Part shown: positions 1 through 14,100 of the stretch, piece by piece
How positions within the stretch are numbered: the stretch's first letter is position 1
How the letters are laid out: every line of letters begins with the position of its first letter
NCBI GenBank assembly: GCA_027943245.1
Contig: JANDJZ010000033.1
Coordinates: forward strand, 1 to 64,000
Direction: 5' to 3'
Origin: Acanthamoeba sp. SK_2022b
Lineage: Eukaryota; Discosea; Longamoebia; Acanthamoebidae
DNA length: 64,000 nt
The notes under the pieces: generated by a model
Database searches by the model: none
Seen by the model: the letters and a program-made list of their open reading frames with translations, nothing else
What the model was told of the DNA's origin: nothing
Made by a program: the position numbers and the translations under genes

Positions 1-1818
1 GCTACAGAAAAAATAATGTCAATTATTTTATGTATCTCCATAAATAAAATTATAAATACAATTATATTATTATAAAGGAAATTAAAATCGTAAAACGAAG
101 CACGCACTAATGACGGAGCGGTCTCGCGCAGAATAACGTCGATGCACTCATCCGACAGCTTGCTCAGCTTGAAACCGCCCAACACGATCCTACATCACCG
201 ACGCACAGGAGTGGGTGAGCGCTCGTCCATGCTTGTGCGTGCGTGCGTGTTGTGACAATGACTACCTCCTCTTCGAGTCGTTCTTAACGATGAAGCGCAC
301 GAGGCTGAGGCGTCGACGCTCCTGCTCCTCGGCGAGCAGGTCTGACGATTGGTTGGCCTTGGCCTTGACCTCAACCCGGTCCCAGTTCCCCGTCTTGCTC
401 AGCCCGGCGCCGGGCCGGGCCGGCGAGTCCCCGCCCTGCGCCCTGCGGCTCTTGCCTCCGCTGTCCCGCTTGATCCCGTCGCGCGCCGCCCGATCGTCGG
501 GAGCCTCGGAGCTGCGGGAGAGCTTGGCCTGCGACGACGTCTCGTGGGTCGGCGACGCCGCCGACATGCCCGAGTCCGTCGATCGCGAGTTGCCGCCCGA
601 CCCCATCTGTCCTCGCGTGATCTCTGCAAGGCATGTGAGCCACAATGGCACACACTTACGCGCGCGCGCAGGCTTACCTTTCTTGATGCGGCTGCTCTGA
701 AAGTTGCGCTGGAGGAGCGACGTGAGCTTGGCGAGCTTGGCCGAGTCGTCCCTGAGCGCCGAGTTGGGGAGCTGGACCTCGATGAGCGTCCAGTTGACCT
801 GCAGGCAGTCGATCCACGACTGCACGATCGAGTGATACGACGTGACGGCCTTGCCCCGCAGGTCCAGGTACATGAGCGTGTTGTTCTGCATCACGCACTC
901 GGCCATGAATTGGAGCGCTGTCATTCACACACAACCAACACACGGCGTCAATCGATGTGTGTGTCTGGTGTTGTGTTGTGTGTTGTTTATTGCAACTGGC
1001 GCACGACCTTCTTTGCTGGTTCGGGTCTTGGCGAGGTTGAGCTTGGTGAGGGAGTGGTTGCGCCGCAGGGCGTCGGCGAGCAGGGTCACGTCGGAGTGGG
1101 AGAGCATGTTGCCCGACAGGTCGAGCGTGGTGAGGGTGGAGTTGACGTGCAGGGCCCGCGCGAATGCGAGCATCGCCACCGACGATCGCCCGGTGGCGAC
1201 GCTCGACAGCGAGTTGGAGCGGAGGTCGAGCGTGTGCAGGGTCACGTTGGTGAGGAGGGCCTTGCCCAGGGCCGCGCCGCCCTTCTCGCCCACGTCCTTG
1301 CGCTCGGCCTCGACGAACTCGAGCGCCTTGGCCGTGACGTCGCCCGCGGCGAGGCTCAATTCGGTCGCGCGACAGGTCGGCCCGGCGAGCCAGTTGGCCA
1401 CCGCGGCCGCCCCGGCGTCTCCGATCCGATAGCCGTCCATGCGCAGCACGCCGACCACACTTGGGGCCGAGCGAGAGGAGGAGGGAGCAGTTGCCAAAGA
1501 TTTCGAAGAAGATGAAGAAGAAGATCGGGAAGTGGAGGTAGTAGCAGTAGAGGGAGTGGAGGAGGTGGAAGAGGAAGAGGAAGAGGAAGCCGCCGCCTCG
1601 CTCTCCTGGGCGATGAGGACCTCCATGAGGATCTCCACCTCCTTGGCGTTGAGCGAGTGTTTAGTGACATCGAGAAGGTAATCGGTCCGGCCCGATCTAT
1701 CTTTGGCCTTCTCGCGCTCCACCAGGTCAAGAATCTTTTTCCTCGTGGTTGAGTTTGCCGACGATGAAGATGACGAACTCGGAAGGCTGGACGACGCCGA
1801 GGTGAGAGATCCCAGCAT
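1..1818 (-). CDS. Roco-family LRR protein, left copy, 5' part (cut by window edge)
   Basis: Second copy of the 5' exons of the Roco gene that is complete at 11116-20145. Inferred exons on the minus strand are 1818-1008, 917-678, 623-266, 189-108, and one starting at base 1 that leaves the window. The encoded part starts MLGSLTSASS, is Ser/Thr-rich, then has ribonuclease-inhibitor-type leucine-rich repeats (LDLRSNSL and LDLSGNML type) and a charged tail. It differs from the right copy by one extra Ala codon in exon 3 (DAADMPES versus DADMPES). Whether a full second Roco protein exists depends on sequence left of the window. Confidence 0.8.
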
Positions 1819-2341
1819 CTTCCGCTTTTCGTCTTTCCTTTATCGATTCTGGTTTGCCACTCAGGTCCCCTCTTCACCTTCTGCCGTACCCTCTCTCTCT
1901 CTCTCTTTTCGATGTTCGACCCAGTGCTTCGTTCTTTTCCTTAGCACCGTGTTTTTTGAGTGGCTTGCAATTTAGGTCTATTTAATTAACACTTGCGGAA
2001 TTCAAGAGGGCAAGAAAAGTGCAGGCCATCAACGGAAACTGGATCGGTGTTGAAGGTGCCGAGCAGGCACAAGCTCAGCAGCAATCTCAAAGTGGACGAT
2101 GACACGGGCCAGTTCTTTTCCATTTTTTTTGGTAATTTTGATTTTGTTTTTTCGAGGTTAAAAGCCTTGTGACACAAAGAGACAGAAGAGGAAAGAGGTA
2201 TTCACTCTTTCGCTGTTGCAGCATCATCGCGGCGATGGTGGTGGAGTACCCCGAACGCAGACACGGGGTAGTGGATGGCGAAGAACAAGAGACAAGTGGT
2301 TGTGGTTGTGGTTGACAGACGGCGGCTTGACGGGCTACTGT
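1819..2341. other. Intergenic gap between Roco and UBE2E, left arm
   Basis: Region upstream of the Roco start and downstream of the UBE2E stop, mirrored at 10595-11115. It contains a CT-rich tract near 1890-1908 and a 63-codon ORF without recognisable features. I see no RNA gene or convincing coding region. It probably holds the Roco promoter/5' UTR and the UBE2E 3' UTR. Confidence 0.5.
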
Positions 2342-3303
<962 letters not shown>

Positions 3304-3875
3304 GGTCTTTGTAGCGTCTATGCATGCGTGAACAAATCACAACGTAAAATCTTGGCGTTAGCAATCAAGAGACCCCGGTGCGGATTGCTTGCAGATTCTC
3401 AATTTCCTGTTGAACCAGCTGACCGCTAGACGGCACCTGGCTTTCGACGGAGCACAGGTACCTGGTGAGAGGTTGAGGCTCGTGTCCCTCCTTGTTCTGT
3501 TTCCTTCTTGGCCTTGTCTACCTTTTCGCGCGTTCGATGTTTGCAGGACTGGAAGCAAAGACAACCCAACACCCGCTCATCGCCCCGGGTTTTAACCTGC
3601 CTCATGAATGGCGCCGTTGCCGCCAAAATTTTGGATGAAAAACATTTTGAGGGCAGGTTCTGCCTGACATTCCAGAGGTGTACCTCCCATGATTGCCAGA
3701 AATTTCCGACCAGCACCGATACGCGCGGATAGACGAAATTTCGTAAGATGGCACGCTTGCCAGTGGTGGGATAGCGCCCAGGCGACGTGTAAGGAAGCAC
3801 GCCACAAATTCAAAAACTTAAGTTTAGTTCGCCTCCGCGATACTCCAACCGACAAAAAGACCAAAAGTTCGATCG
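3304..3875. promoter_or_regulatory. Divergent intergenic region UBE2E / coiled-coil gene, left arm
   Basis: 572 bases between the UBE2E start (minus) and the coiled-coil start (plus), mirrored at 9040-9621. Small ORFs are present, but at least one changes frame between the two arms (3508-3732 versus 9137-9418), which argues against coding. Most likely it holds two promoters and 5' UTRs, possibly with a 5' UTR intron. I recognise no TATA box. Confidence 0.45.
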
Positions 3876-5990
3876 ATGAGCACAACGGAGGCACCGGCGA
3901 AGATGAAGCGCTTCGTGGAGGACGAAGCCGAGCCTGAGGAAGAGGAAGACGACTTCACTGGCTCCGATGACGTTGATGAAGATGAAGACGGGTCGGACGA
4001 TTTGGATGACGAAGAGGAGCTTCGGAGACTCGAAGATGAGATTCGGCGGCTCGAACATGAGGAGACACGCCTCACCGTCGAAGAATATGTGGACGACACA
4101 ACCTCAACCGACGGCACGCTCACTCCTCGCTCTCCTCGAACGCCTCGGTCCCCCAAGTCCACTCTTAAAGCGCAGGCGGCGGCAGTCAAGAAGAGAAAGG
4201 AGAAGAAGGAGAAGCAAGAGCACAAGAAAAAGGTGAAGAAGGAGCACAAGAGAGAGAAGAGAGAAGCAGGCAGCTCGAAAAAGGAGAAGAAGAAGGGCTC
4301 CTCCAAAGCGAAGAAAGGGGGCAAGGGCAGCAGCTGCGTCAACCGGAAAGCAAAGAACGAAAGCGATGAAAGCGAAGCTGAAAGAACGAAAGAGACGGAG
4401 GACACCTCCGCCTGTGAGGCCGCAGCTAACGAAAGGAGGGAGTCTAGAGCGGAGGACCAGTTCAAGCGTTCTGGCAGCGGGGTGAAGGCAAAGGAGAAAG
4501 GCGGGAGCAGCAAGAAAGCCAAGAAGGCAACGCACGGGACAAGCGACAAACACGAGAAGCGAACAACGCTTGTCTCGCCACGGCACTCCGTAGCTTCTGC
4601 CTTGGACGCGAAGGGCAGCAATGGTGTGGGCACTACCCGAGGCAACCCTGGTACCAGTTTATCCGTTCGTATTTGTTTCATTGCTGTCACTGCTTCGCGC
4701 CAGTTAACACTTGCCTTTCATCACCTGCATAGCCCGAGGAGGGTTGCGACTGTTCAGGAACTTTACATCGGCGCGAGGTATGCCCGTCCTACATTTTTTT
4801 TTGTTTGTTTTTATATTTATAAATAAAAATTCATGTGAAACTGTGAGCAAGATCTATAAAGACAAATAAGGAATACTGCACGCCATGTGCGTCGAGAAAG
4901 GAAGAGAGACAAGGCGGTTCGCACCAACCTTGACAACAAAACGGCCAGAGAGGAAGAGGGCTCCTCGCCAACGGCCGTAACACAACACGGAAGTGGTGGT
5001 GTGGCTTCGAACTCGCTGGTGAGCATTTGTTCACCCGAGCGTCTGTTCAAATATGGATGGATGTCTGGGGGCGGGTCAGATGGGAAAAATCGATTAGCCA
5101 CTTGAGGGGAAGCTTATGTTGGCCGTGCGTGCCTTCTCAAATACTCACGCCCCGTGTGCGGGTGGCTACAGAGCTGTTCTCGGGCGAGGCCAAGAAAAAG
5201 AGATCGAACGTAGACGCACTGCTCGGGCAACAGGAACAGGAGTGGGTAGCCGCAGCACCTTCTCCCAGCACAGTCGACAGGGTATCTCTACTTGCGTGCC
5301 CAACACAACACACAACACACAGCACACAACACGAGACGTGAAGTCCTATCACTTACGTTCAACGCCTTGAGCAACAGAAGCAGGCAGTCGAACCAGTGCC
5401 ACCACTGACCATCATGGATCACCTCAAGGCCGAGGACAGCAGGGTACGGCATCAGTGAAATGGTGGCGGAGCGGGGCTGCGTGGACGCCGCTCTTGTAAT
5501 TTCTTTCACACCATTAGTTTGTTCGTTTTTTATTTATTTCAAATTTCTTTAATTATTATTATCAAAGGCGAGGAAGGAGCGGAGCAGCACCGTGACGGCG
5601 GTATCCAAGACGGACGCAAAGCTCAAGAAGCTCAAGAAGAAGTTCCAAGAGAAAAATAAGGTGCGTTCAGTGAGGTGTGTGTGTGTGGTGTGTATGTGTA
5701 AAACGAATTTAATCAATGGGTGGTGGCCGTTTTGTTTCGCTTCTGTCGTGCAGGAGCTCAAGGACACGCTGATTGCCAAGGAGCAGGAGCGTCTGGAGAA
5801 GGAGATCTACGCCAGGCGGGTTAGCGAACTCGAGAACGACCTGTCCGAGCTGCGCGTCAATGCCACCCACAGCGAGCAGCTAGAAGATACCATCAAATTG
5901 CTGCAGACCAGCGTAGAGACCGAAGCGCAGCTGCTCCGCCAGCGGCTGGCTGATGAAGAGGAAAAGGAAGCTGCTAGAAAGGTGAGCGAG

Positions 5991-6030
<40 letters not shown>

Positions 6031-6834
6031 CGCGGAACATGTGGTGGCTGACCCTGGTGGCGTTCGATGATGACCAGGCTCTGGCGGTCGAGGTGGCCGC
6101 CCAGGTGTCCAATGTGATGAAGCTGCGCGATGAGGAGCGGTCCAACTGGCAACAGACGATGCTCGCCGCCGTCGAGGCGGCGCAGGAGGCCAAGAGGCGA
6201 GAGACCGCGCTGCTCGAGGAGAAGTCCAAGATCGAATTGGAGGGCCGGCAGAAGGACAACCTCATCGACCTCCTGCGCGAGCAGCTCGCAGACCTGAGGC
6301 AGGAGAACGAGCAGCACCTCGTCACCGTCGGCTCCCTCCGCAAGCAGCTCGAAGAGGTTCGTTGGCTGCACCATTTTTTGACAAAAGAAAAATTCGATGT
6401 TGTTACTGTTTATTTATTTAATTTAATTTAATTGCATATCGGTGCATGGCAGGCAAGGAACGAGCAGGACGAAGGACCACAGGGCAGTTCGGAGGTGGTC
6501 CTCAACAGCTGGGCCACGGAGAGACAGCACCTTCAGGAGGAGGTATGCGACCCCCCCCCTGCGCACGGCCAACGCGTATTAGGAATGCGTGGAAGCTGAG
6601 CTGTTGTCGGCTTGGCTTGTGATGGGCCGGGGACCGCGGGTGTAGGTGGAGAGCCTGCGCGAGCTTCTGCGCGAGGGAGACGAGGCGCACGATCGGGACA
6701 TCGAACAGCTGCGCAAGTCGTTCGTCGAGCGGCAGCGAGATGCCGACGACATGCTGCAGCGCGAGCAGGAGCGAAGCAATCGCCTGGAGGCGTCTCTAGA
6801 CGACGCCCTCGCGCAACAGCGGGCCCGACTCCGG
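3876..6834 (+). CDS. Long coiled-coil protein, left copy, 3' end missing at the junction
   Basis: Nine exons are consistent in phase: 3876-4650, 4733-4777, 5172-5281, 5378-5443, 5568-5660, 5754-5981, 6078-6356, 6453-6542 and 6646-6834. The N-terminal part is extremely charged: an acidic Glu/Asp stretch, then Lys-rich blocks (KKRKEKKEKQE) with Ser-Pro sites. From exon 5 on it is a long heptad-like coiled coil rich in Glu, Lys, Arg, Leu and Gln. No catalytic domain is visible. It resembles golgin, TMF or centrosomal coiled-coil proteins only in composition, so I give no function. After 6834 an intron donor leads into the CA tract where the inverted arm begins, so no stop codon or 3' exons are present. 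Confidence 0.8.
5992..6029. repeat. (GT)n microsatellite at the inner edge of the left arm
   Basis: Dinucleotide tract in the intron after the exon ending at 5981. Homology between the inverted arms stops inside it. Confidence 0.95.
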
Positions 6835-6849
6835 GTACACACACGCGCG

Positions 6850-6854
<5 letters not shown>
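6030..6854. other. Unshared centre of the inverted repeat
   Basis: About 825 bases that occur once, between the GT tract ending at 6029 and the CA tract starting near 6855. It holds three further exons of the left coiled-coil copy (6078-6356, 6453-6542, 6646-6834) on the plus strand. The intron after 6834 starts with a plausible donor (GTACAC) and runs straight into the CG/CA repeat where the right arm begins. Confidence 0.85.

Positions 6855-6909
<55 letters not shown>
6841..6909. repeat. (CG)n/(CA)n microsatellite at the inverted-repeat junction
   Basis: Starts as alternating CG/CA just after the donor at 6835 and becomes pure CA up to 6909, where right-arm homology begins. It is complementary in type to the GT tract at 5992-6029, so it is the physical join between forward and inverted sequence. 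Confidence 0.95.
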
Positions 6910-6910
<1 letters not shown>

Positions 6911-6919
6911 CTCGCTCAC

Positions 6920-9039
6920 CTTTCTAGCAGCTTCCTTTTCCTCTTCATCAGCCAGCCGCTGGCGGAGCAGCTGCGCTTCGGTCTCTACGCTGGTCTGCAG
7001 CAATTTGATGGTATCTTCTAGCTGCTCGCTGTGGGTGGCATTGACGCGCAGCTCGGACAGGTCGTTCTCGAGTTCGCTAACCCGCCTGGCGTAGATCTCC
7101 TTCTCCAGACGCTCCTGCTCCTTGGCAATCAGCGTGTCCTTGAGCTCCTGCACGACAGAAGCGAAACAAAACGGCCACCACCCATTGATTAAATTCGTTT
7201 TACACATACACACCACACACACACACCTCACTGAACGCACCTTATTTTTCTCTTGGAACTTCTTCTTGAGCTTCTTGAGCTTTGCGTCCGTCTTGGATAC
7301 CGCCGTCACGGTGCTGCTCCGCTCCTTCCTCGCCTTTGATAATAATAATTAAAGAAATTTGAAATAAATAAAAAACGAACAAACTAATGGTGTGAAAGAA
7401 ATTACAAGAGCGGCGTCCACGCAGCCCCGCTCCGCCACCATTTCACTGATGCCGTACCCTGCTGTCCTCGGCCTTGAGGTGATCCATGATGGTCAGTGGT
7501 GGCACTGGTTCGACTGCCTGCTTCTGTTGCTCAAGGCGTTGAACGTAAGTGATAGGACTTCACGTCTCGTGTTGTGTGCTGTGTGTTGTGTGTTGTGTTG
7601 GGCACGCAAGTAGAGATACCCTGTCGACTGTGCTGGGAGAAGGTGCTGCGGCTACCCACTCCTGTTCCTGTTGCCCGAGCAGTGCGTCTACGTTCGATCT
7701 CTTTTTCTTGGCCTCGCCCGAGAACAGCTCTGTAGCCACCCGCACACGGGGCGTGAGTATTTGAGAAGGCACGCACGGCCAACATAAGCTTCCCCTCAAG
7801 TGGCTAATCGATTTTTTCCTTCTGACCCGCCCCCAGCCATCCATCCATCCATATTTGAACAGACGCTCGGGTGAACAAATGCTCACCAGCGAGTTCGAAG
7901 CCACACCACCACTTCCGTGTTGTGTTACGGCCGTTGGCGAGGAGCCCTCTTCCTCTCTGGCCGTTTTGTTGTCAAGGTTGGTGCGAAACACCAGCCTTGT
8001 ATCTCTTCCTTTCTCGACACACATGGCGTGCAGTATTCCTTATTTGTCTTTATAGATATTGATCCCAGTTTGCACATGAATTTTTATTTATAAATATAAA
8101 AACAAACAAAAAAAATGTAGGACGGGCATACCTCGCGCCGATGTAAAGTTCCTGAACAGTCGCAACCCTCCTCGGGCTATGCAGGTGATGAAAGGCAAGT
8201 GTTAACTGGCGCGAAGCAGTGACAGCAATGAAACAAATACGAACGGATAAACTGGTACCAGGGTTGCCTCGGGTAGTGCCCACACCATTGCTGCCCTTCG
8301 CGTCCAAGGCAGAAGCTACGGAGTGCCGTGGCGAGACAAGCGTTGTTCGCTTCTCGTGTTTGTCGCTTGTCCCGTGCGTTGCCTTCTTGGCTTTCTTGCT
8401 GCTCCCGCCTTTCTCCTCCTTCGCCTTCACCCCGCTGCCGGAACGCTTGAACTGGTCCTCCGCTCTAGACTCCCTCCTTTCGTTAGCTGCGGCCTCACAG
8501 GCGGAGGTGTCCTCCGTCTCTTTCGTTCTTTCGGCTTCGCTTTCATCGCTTTCGTTCTTTGCTTTCCGGTTGACGCAGCTGCTGCCCTTGCCCCCTTTCT
8601 TCGCTTTGGAGGAGCCCTTCTTCTTCTTCTCCTTTTTCGAGCTGCCTGCTTCGCTCTTCTCTCTCTTGTGCTCCTTCTTCACTTTTTTCTTGTGCTCCTG
8701 CTTCTCCTTCTTCTCCTTTCTCTTCTTGACCGCCGCCGCCTGCGCTTTAAGAGTGGACTTGGGGGACCGAGGCGTTCGAGGAGAGCGAGGAGTGAGCGTG
8801 CCGTCGGTTGAGGTTGTGTCGTCCATATATTCTTCGACAGTGAGGCGTGTCTCCTCATGTTCGAGCCGCCGAATCTCATCTTCGAGTCTACGAAGCTCCT
8901 CTTCGTCATCGAAATCGTCCGACCCGTCATCATCTTCTTCATCAACGTCATCGGAGCCAGTGAAGTCGTCTTCCTCTTCTTCAGGCTCGTCGTCCTCCAC
9001 GAAGCGCTTAATCTTCGCCGGTGCCTCCGTTGTGCTCAT
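6920..9039 (-). CDS. Long coiled-coil protein, right copy, truncated after exon 6
   Basis: Mirror copy of the gene at 3876-6834. Inferred exons on the minus strand: 9039-8259, 8176-8132, 7729-7620, 7523-7458, 7333-7241 and 7147-6920. The reading frame reaches the intron with the repeat tract and then enters the unshared centre in antisense, where no matching exon 7 exists on this strand. Exon 1 is 6 bases longer than in the left copy, through four separate single-codon indels in the acidic and Lys-rich stretches. Function unknown; the visible features are a charged N-terminus and coiled coil. Confidence 0.75.
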
Positions 9040-9621
9040 CGATCGAACTTTGGTCTTTTTGTCGGTTGGAGTATCGCGGAGGCGAACTACTAAGTTTTTG
9101 AATTTGTGGCGTGCTTCCTTACACGTCGCCTGGGAGCTATCCCACCACTGGCAAGCGTGCCATCTTTCGAAATTTCGTCAATCCGCGCGGATCGGTGCTG
9201 GTCGGAAATTTCTGGCAATCATGGAGGTAGAAACCGTCTGGAATGTCAGGTAGAACCGCCCTCAAAATGTTTTCATCCAAAATTTTGGCGGCAACGGCGC
9301 CATTCATGAGGCAGGTTAAAACCCGGGGCGATGAGCGGGTGTTGGGTTGTCTTTGCTTCCACTCCGCAGGCAAACAGTCCTGCAAACATCGAACGCGCGA
9401 AAAGGTAGACAAGGCCAAGAAGGAAACAGAACAAGGAGGGACACGAGCCTCAACCTCTCACCAGGTACCGTGCTCCGTCGAAAGCCAGGTGCCGTCTAGC
9501 GGTCAGCTGGTTGAACAGGAAATTGAGAATCTGCAAGCAATCCGCACCGGGGTCTCTTGATTGCTAACGCCAAGATTTTACGTTGTGATTTGTTCACGCA
9601 TGCCTAGACTATACAAAGACC
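9040..9621. promoter_or_regulatory. Divergent intergenic region, right arm
   Basis: Mirror of 3304-3875, with several substitutions and indels, including about 12 extra bases near 9362-9373. Nothing recognisable beyond its position between two divergent start codons. Confidence 0.4.
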
Positions 9622-10594
<973 letters not shown>

Positions 10595-11115
10595 ACAGTA
10601 GCCCGTCAAGCCGCCGTCTGTCAACCACAACCACTTGTCTCTTGTTCTTCGCCATCCACTACCCCGTGTCTGCGTTCGGGGTACTCCACCACCATCGCCG
10701 CGATGATGCTGCAACAGCGAAAGAGTGAATACCTCTTTCCTCTTCTGTCTCTTTGTGTCACAAGGCTTTTAACCTCGAAAAAACAAAATCAAAATTACCA
10801 AAAAAAATGGAAAAGAACTGGCCCGTGTCATCGTCCACTTTGAGATTGCTGCTGAGCTTGTGCCTGCTCGGCACCTTCAACACCGATCCAGTTTCCGTTG
10901 ATGGCCTGCACTTTTCTTGCCCTCTTGAATTCCGCAAGTGTTAATTAAATAGACCTAAATTGCAAGCCACTCAAAAAACACGGTGCTAAGGAAAAGAACG
11001 AAGCACTGGGTCGAACATCGAAAAGAGAGAGAGAGAGAGAGAGGGTACGGCAGAAGGTGAAGAGGGGACCTGAGTGGCAAACCAGAATCGATAAAGGAAA
11101 GACGAAAAGCGGAAG
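10595..11115. other. Intergenic gap UBE2E to Roco, right arm
   Basis: Mirror of 1819-2341. Contains a GA-rich tract at about 11025-11043 and a 63-codon ORF (10753-10944) with no recognisable features. Probably UBE2E 3' UTR and Roco promoter/5' UTR. Confidence 0.5.
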
Positions 11116-14100
11116 ATGCTGGGATCTCTCACCTCGGCGTCGTCCAGCCTTCCGAGTTCGTCATCTTCATCGTCGGCAAACTCAACCACGAGGAAAAAGA
11201 TTCTTGACCTGGTGGAGCGCGAGAAGGCCAAAGATAGATCGGGCCGGACCGATTACCTTCTCGATGTCACTAAACACTCGCTCAACGCCAAGGAGGTGGA
11301 GATCCTCATGGAGGTCCTCATCGCCCAGGAGAGCGAGGCGGCGGCTTCCTCTTCCTCTTCCTCTTCCACCTCCTCCACTCCCTCTACTGCTACTACCTCC
11401 ACTTCCCGATCTTCTTCTTCATCTTCTTCGAAATCTTTGGCAACTGCTCCCTCCTCCTCTCGCTCGGCCCCAAGTGTGGTCGGCGTGCTGCGCATGGACG
11501 GCTATCGGATCGGAGACGCCGGGGCGGCCGCGGTGGCCAACTGGCTCGCCGGGCCGACCTGTCGCGCGACCGAATTGAGCCTCGCCGCGGGCGACGTCAC
11601 GGCCAAGGCGCTCGAGTTCGTCGAGGCCGAGCGCAAGGACGTGGGCGAGAAGGGCGGCGCGGCCCTGGGCAAGGCCCTCCTCACCAACGTGACCCTGCAC
11701 ACGCTCGACCTCCGCTCCAACTCGCTGTCGAGCGTCGCCACCGGGCGATCGTCGGTGGCGATGCTCGCATTCGCGCGGGCCCTGCACGTCAACTCCACCC
11801 TCACCACGCTCGACCTGTCGGGCAACATGCTCTCCCACTCCGACGTGACCCTGCTCGCCGACGCCCTGCGGCGCAACCACTCCCTCACCAAGCTCAACCT
11901 CGCCAAGACCCGAACCAGCAAAGAAGGTCGTGCGCCAGTTGCAATAAACAACACACAACACAACACCAGACACACACATCGATTGACGCCGTGTGTTGGT
12001 TGTGTGTGAATGACAGCGCTCCAATTCATGGCCGAGTGCGTGATGCAGAACAACACGCTCATGTACCTGGACCTGCGGGGCAAGGCCGTCACGTCGTATC
12101 ACTCGATCGTGCAGTCGTGGATCGACTGCCTGCAGGTCAACTGGACGCTCATCGAGGTCCAGCTCCCCAACTCGGCGCTCAGGGACGACTCGGCCAAGCT
12201 CGCCAAGCTCACGTCGCTCCTCCAGCGCAACTTTCAGAGCAGCCGCATCAAGAAAGGTAAGCCTGCGCGCGCGCGTAAGTGTGTGCCATTGTGGCTCACA
12301 TGCCTTGCAGAGATCACGCGAGGACAGATGGGGTCGGGCGGCAACTCGCGATCGACGGACTCGGGCATGTCGGCGTCGCCGACCCACGAGACGTCGTCGC
12401 AGGCCAAGCTCTCCCGCAGCTCCGAGGCTCCCGACGATCGGGCGGCGCGCGACGGGATCAAGCGGGACAGCGGAGGCAAGAGCCGCAGGGCGCAGGGCGG
12501 GGACTCGCCGGCCCGGCCCGGCGCCGGGCTGAGCAAGACGGGGAACTGGGACCGGGTTGAGGTCAAGGCCAAGGCCAACCAATCGTCAGACCTGCTCGCC
12601 GAGGAGCAGGAGCGTCGACGCCTCAGCCTCGTGCGCTTCATCGTTAAGAACGACTCGAAGAGGAGGTAGTCATTGTCACAACACGCACGCACGCACAAGC
12701 ATGGACGAGCGCTCACCCACTCCTGTGCGTCGGTGATGTAGGATCGTGTTGGGCGGTTTCAAGCTGAGCAAGCTGTCGGATGAGTGCATCGACGTTATTC
12801 TGCGCGAGACCGCTCCGTCATTAGTGCGTGCTTCGTTTTACGATTTTAATTTCCTTTATAATAATATAATTGTATTTATAATTTTATTTATGGAGATACA
12901 TAAAATAATTGACATTATTTTTTCTGTAGCGAGGCAAGTCGGAATCGCAGTACGATCCGCGGATGCAGAACGCCATCCACCCCTTCCTCATGATGGCCTC
13001 CGCCCGAGAGGAGAAGCGGAGCAGCGACAAGCGCGGTGACAAGTACGCCAAGGAGATCGAGACCGCCAAAGAGCTGCGAGCCCTCGCCACCGGCTCCACC
13101 GTACCTCCTCTCCTCCTTCCTGTCCCTGCGTGTGTACCTGTCCAGTGATGCGATAACACCGATCTCTTCTTCTTCTTCTTCAAAGGGGACCACGGAGTCG
13201 CTGCTGGCCATTCACTGCACATCGTCGGAGGACCTGGGCGGCGACTCGCACACCTCGCGAGAAGACGAGGGCGTGACCGAGCTCTATCTGCACAACAACA
13301 GGTAAGCAGAGCACACACGCACACACAAGGAGAGATTCACCTAACCATCGGCCAGGCTCGAACAGCTGCCGGAGACCGTCGGGGAGTTCAAGCGGCTGCG
13401 AGCGCTGGACGTGTGCGGCAATCGTCTGGTGGCCCTGCCCAATCAGCTCATGTTCCTGACCCGCCTGCAGGCACGTCGCGCCGGTCCCCCTGCGCGCGCG
13501 CCTGGCCGCGTTGCCGCTTAAAGCAAGCAATCTAAGGAATGCGATGATGTGTTTCTCTCTCTCTCTCTCTCCGCCAATGGGCGATGTGCAGCTCCTCGAC
13601 TGCAGCCACAACGCGCTCACGTCGATGCCCTTCATCCAGCCGATCTGCACGACGCTCACGCGGCTGTTCCTGAACCACAACAACTTCACCGAGTTTCCGT
13701 TCGAGGTGACGGACCTCGTCAACCTGCGCAAGCTCGACGTGTCGTTCAACCGCATAGCGCACATTCCGGTGGAGATCGGCAACCTGCAGCACCTCAAGTA
13801 CTTCTGGGCGCAGAACAACCGGATCACCACGGTCCCGCGCAGCATCGTCAACCTGCAGTTCAGCCTCATCGAGCTCCACCTGGACTCGAACCGGCTCGAT
13901 TTTCTGCCGACCGAAGTGGGCGAGCTCAAGCTCCTCGGCGTGCTCGGGCTCGAGGGCAACCCCCTGCGCACGCTCCCGCGCGAGGTCCAGCAGCTGGCCC
14001 ACGCCGGCGTAGTGCGCAAGGTCCAGGACTACCTCAACGAGCTCGAGGGCGGCAGCCGCTCGTTCAATCGGGTCAAGCTCATGTTCGTGGGCGACGGCGG

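Noticed and set aside
1986..2177. A 63-codon ORF present in both arms (also 10753-10944)
   Set aside because: Its conservation is explained by the inverted duplication; no domain, signal or splice support.
3508..3732. Small plus-strand ORF in the divergent region
   Set aside because: The mirror copy at 9137-9418 changes reading frame part-way, so it is not under coding constraint.
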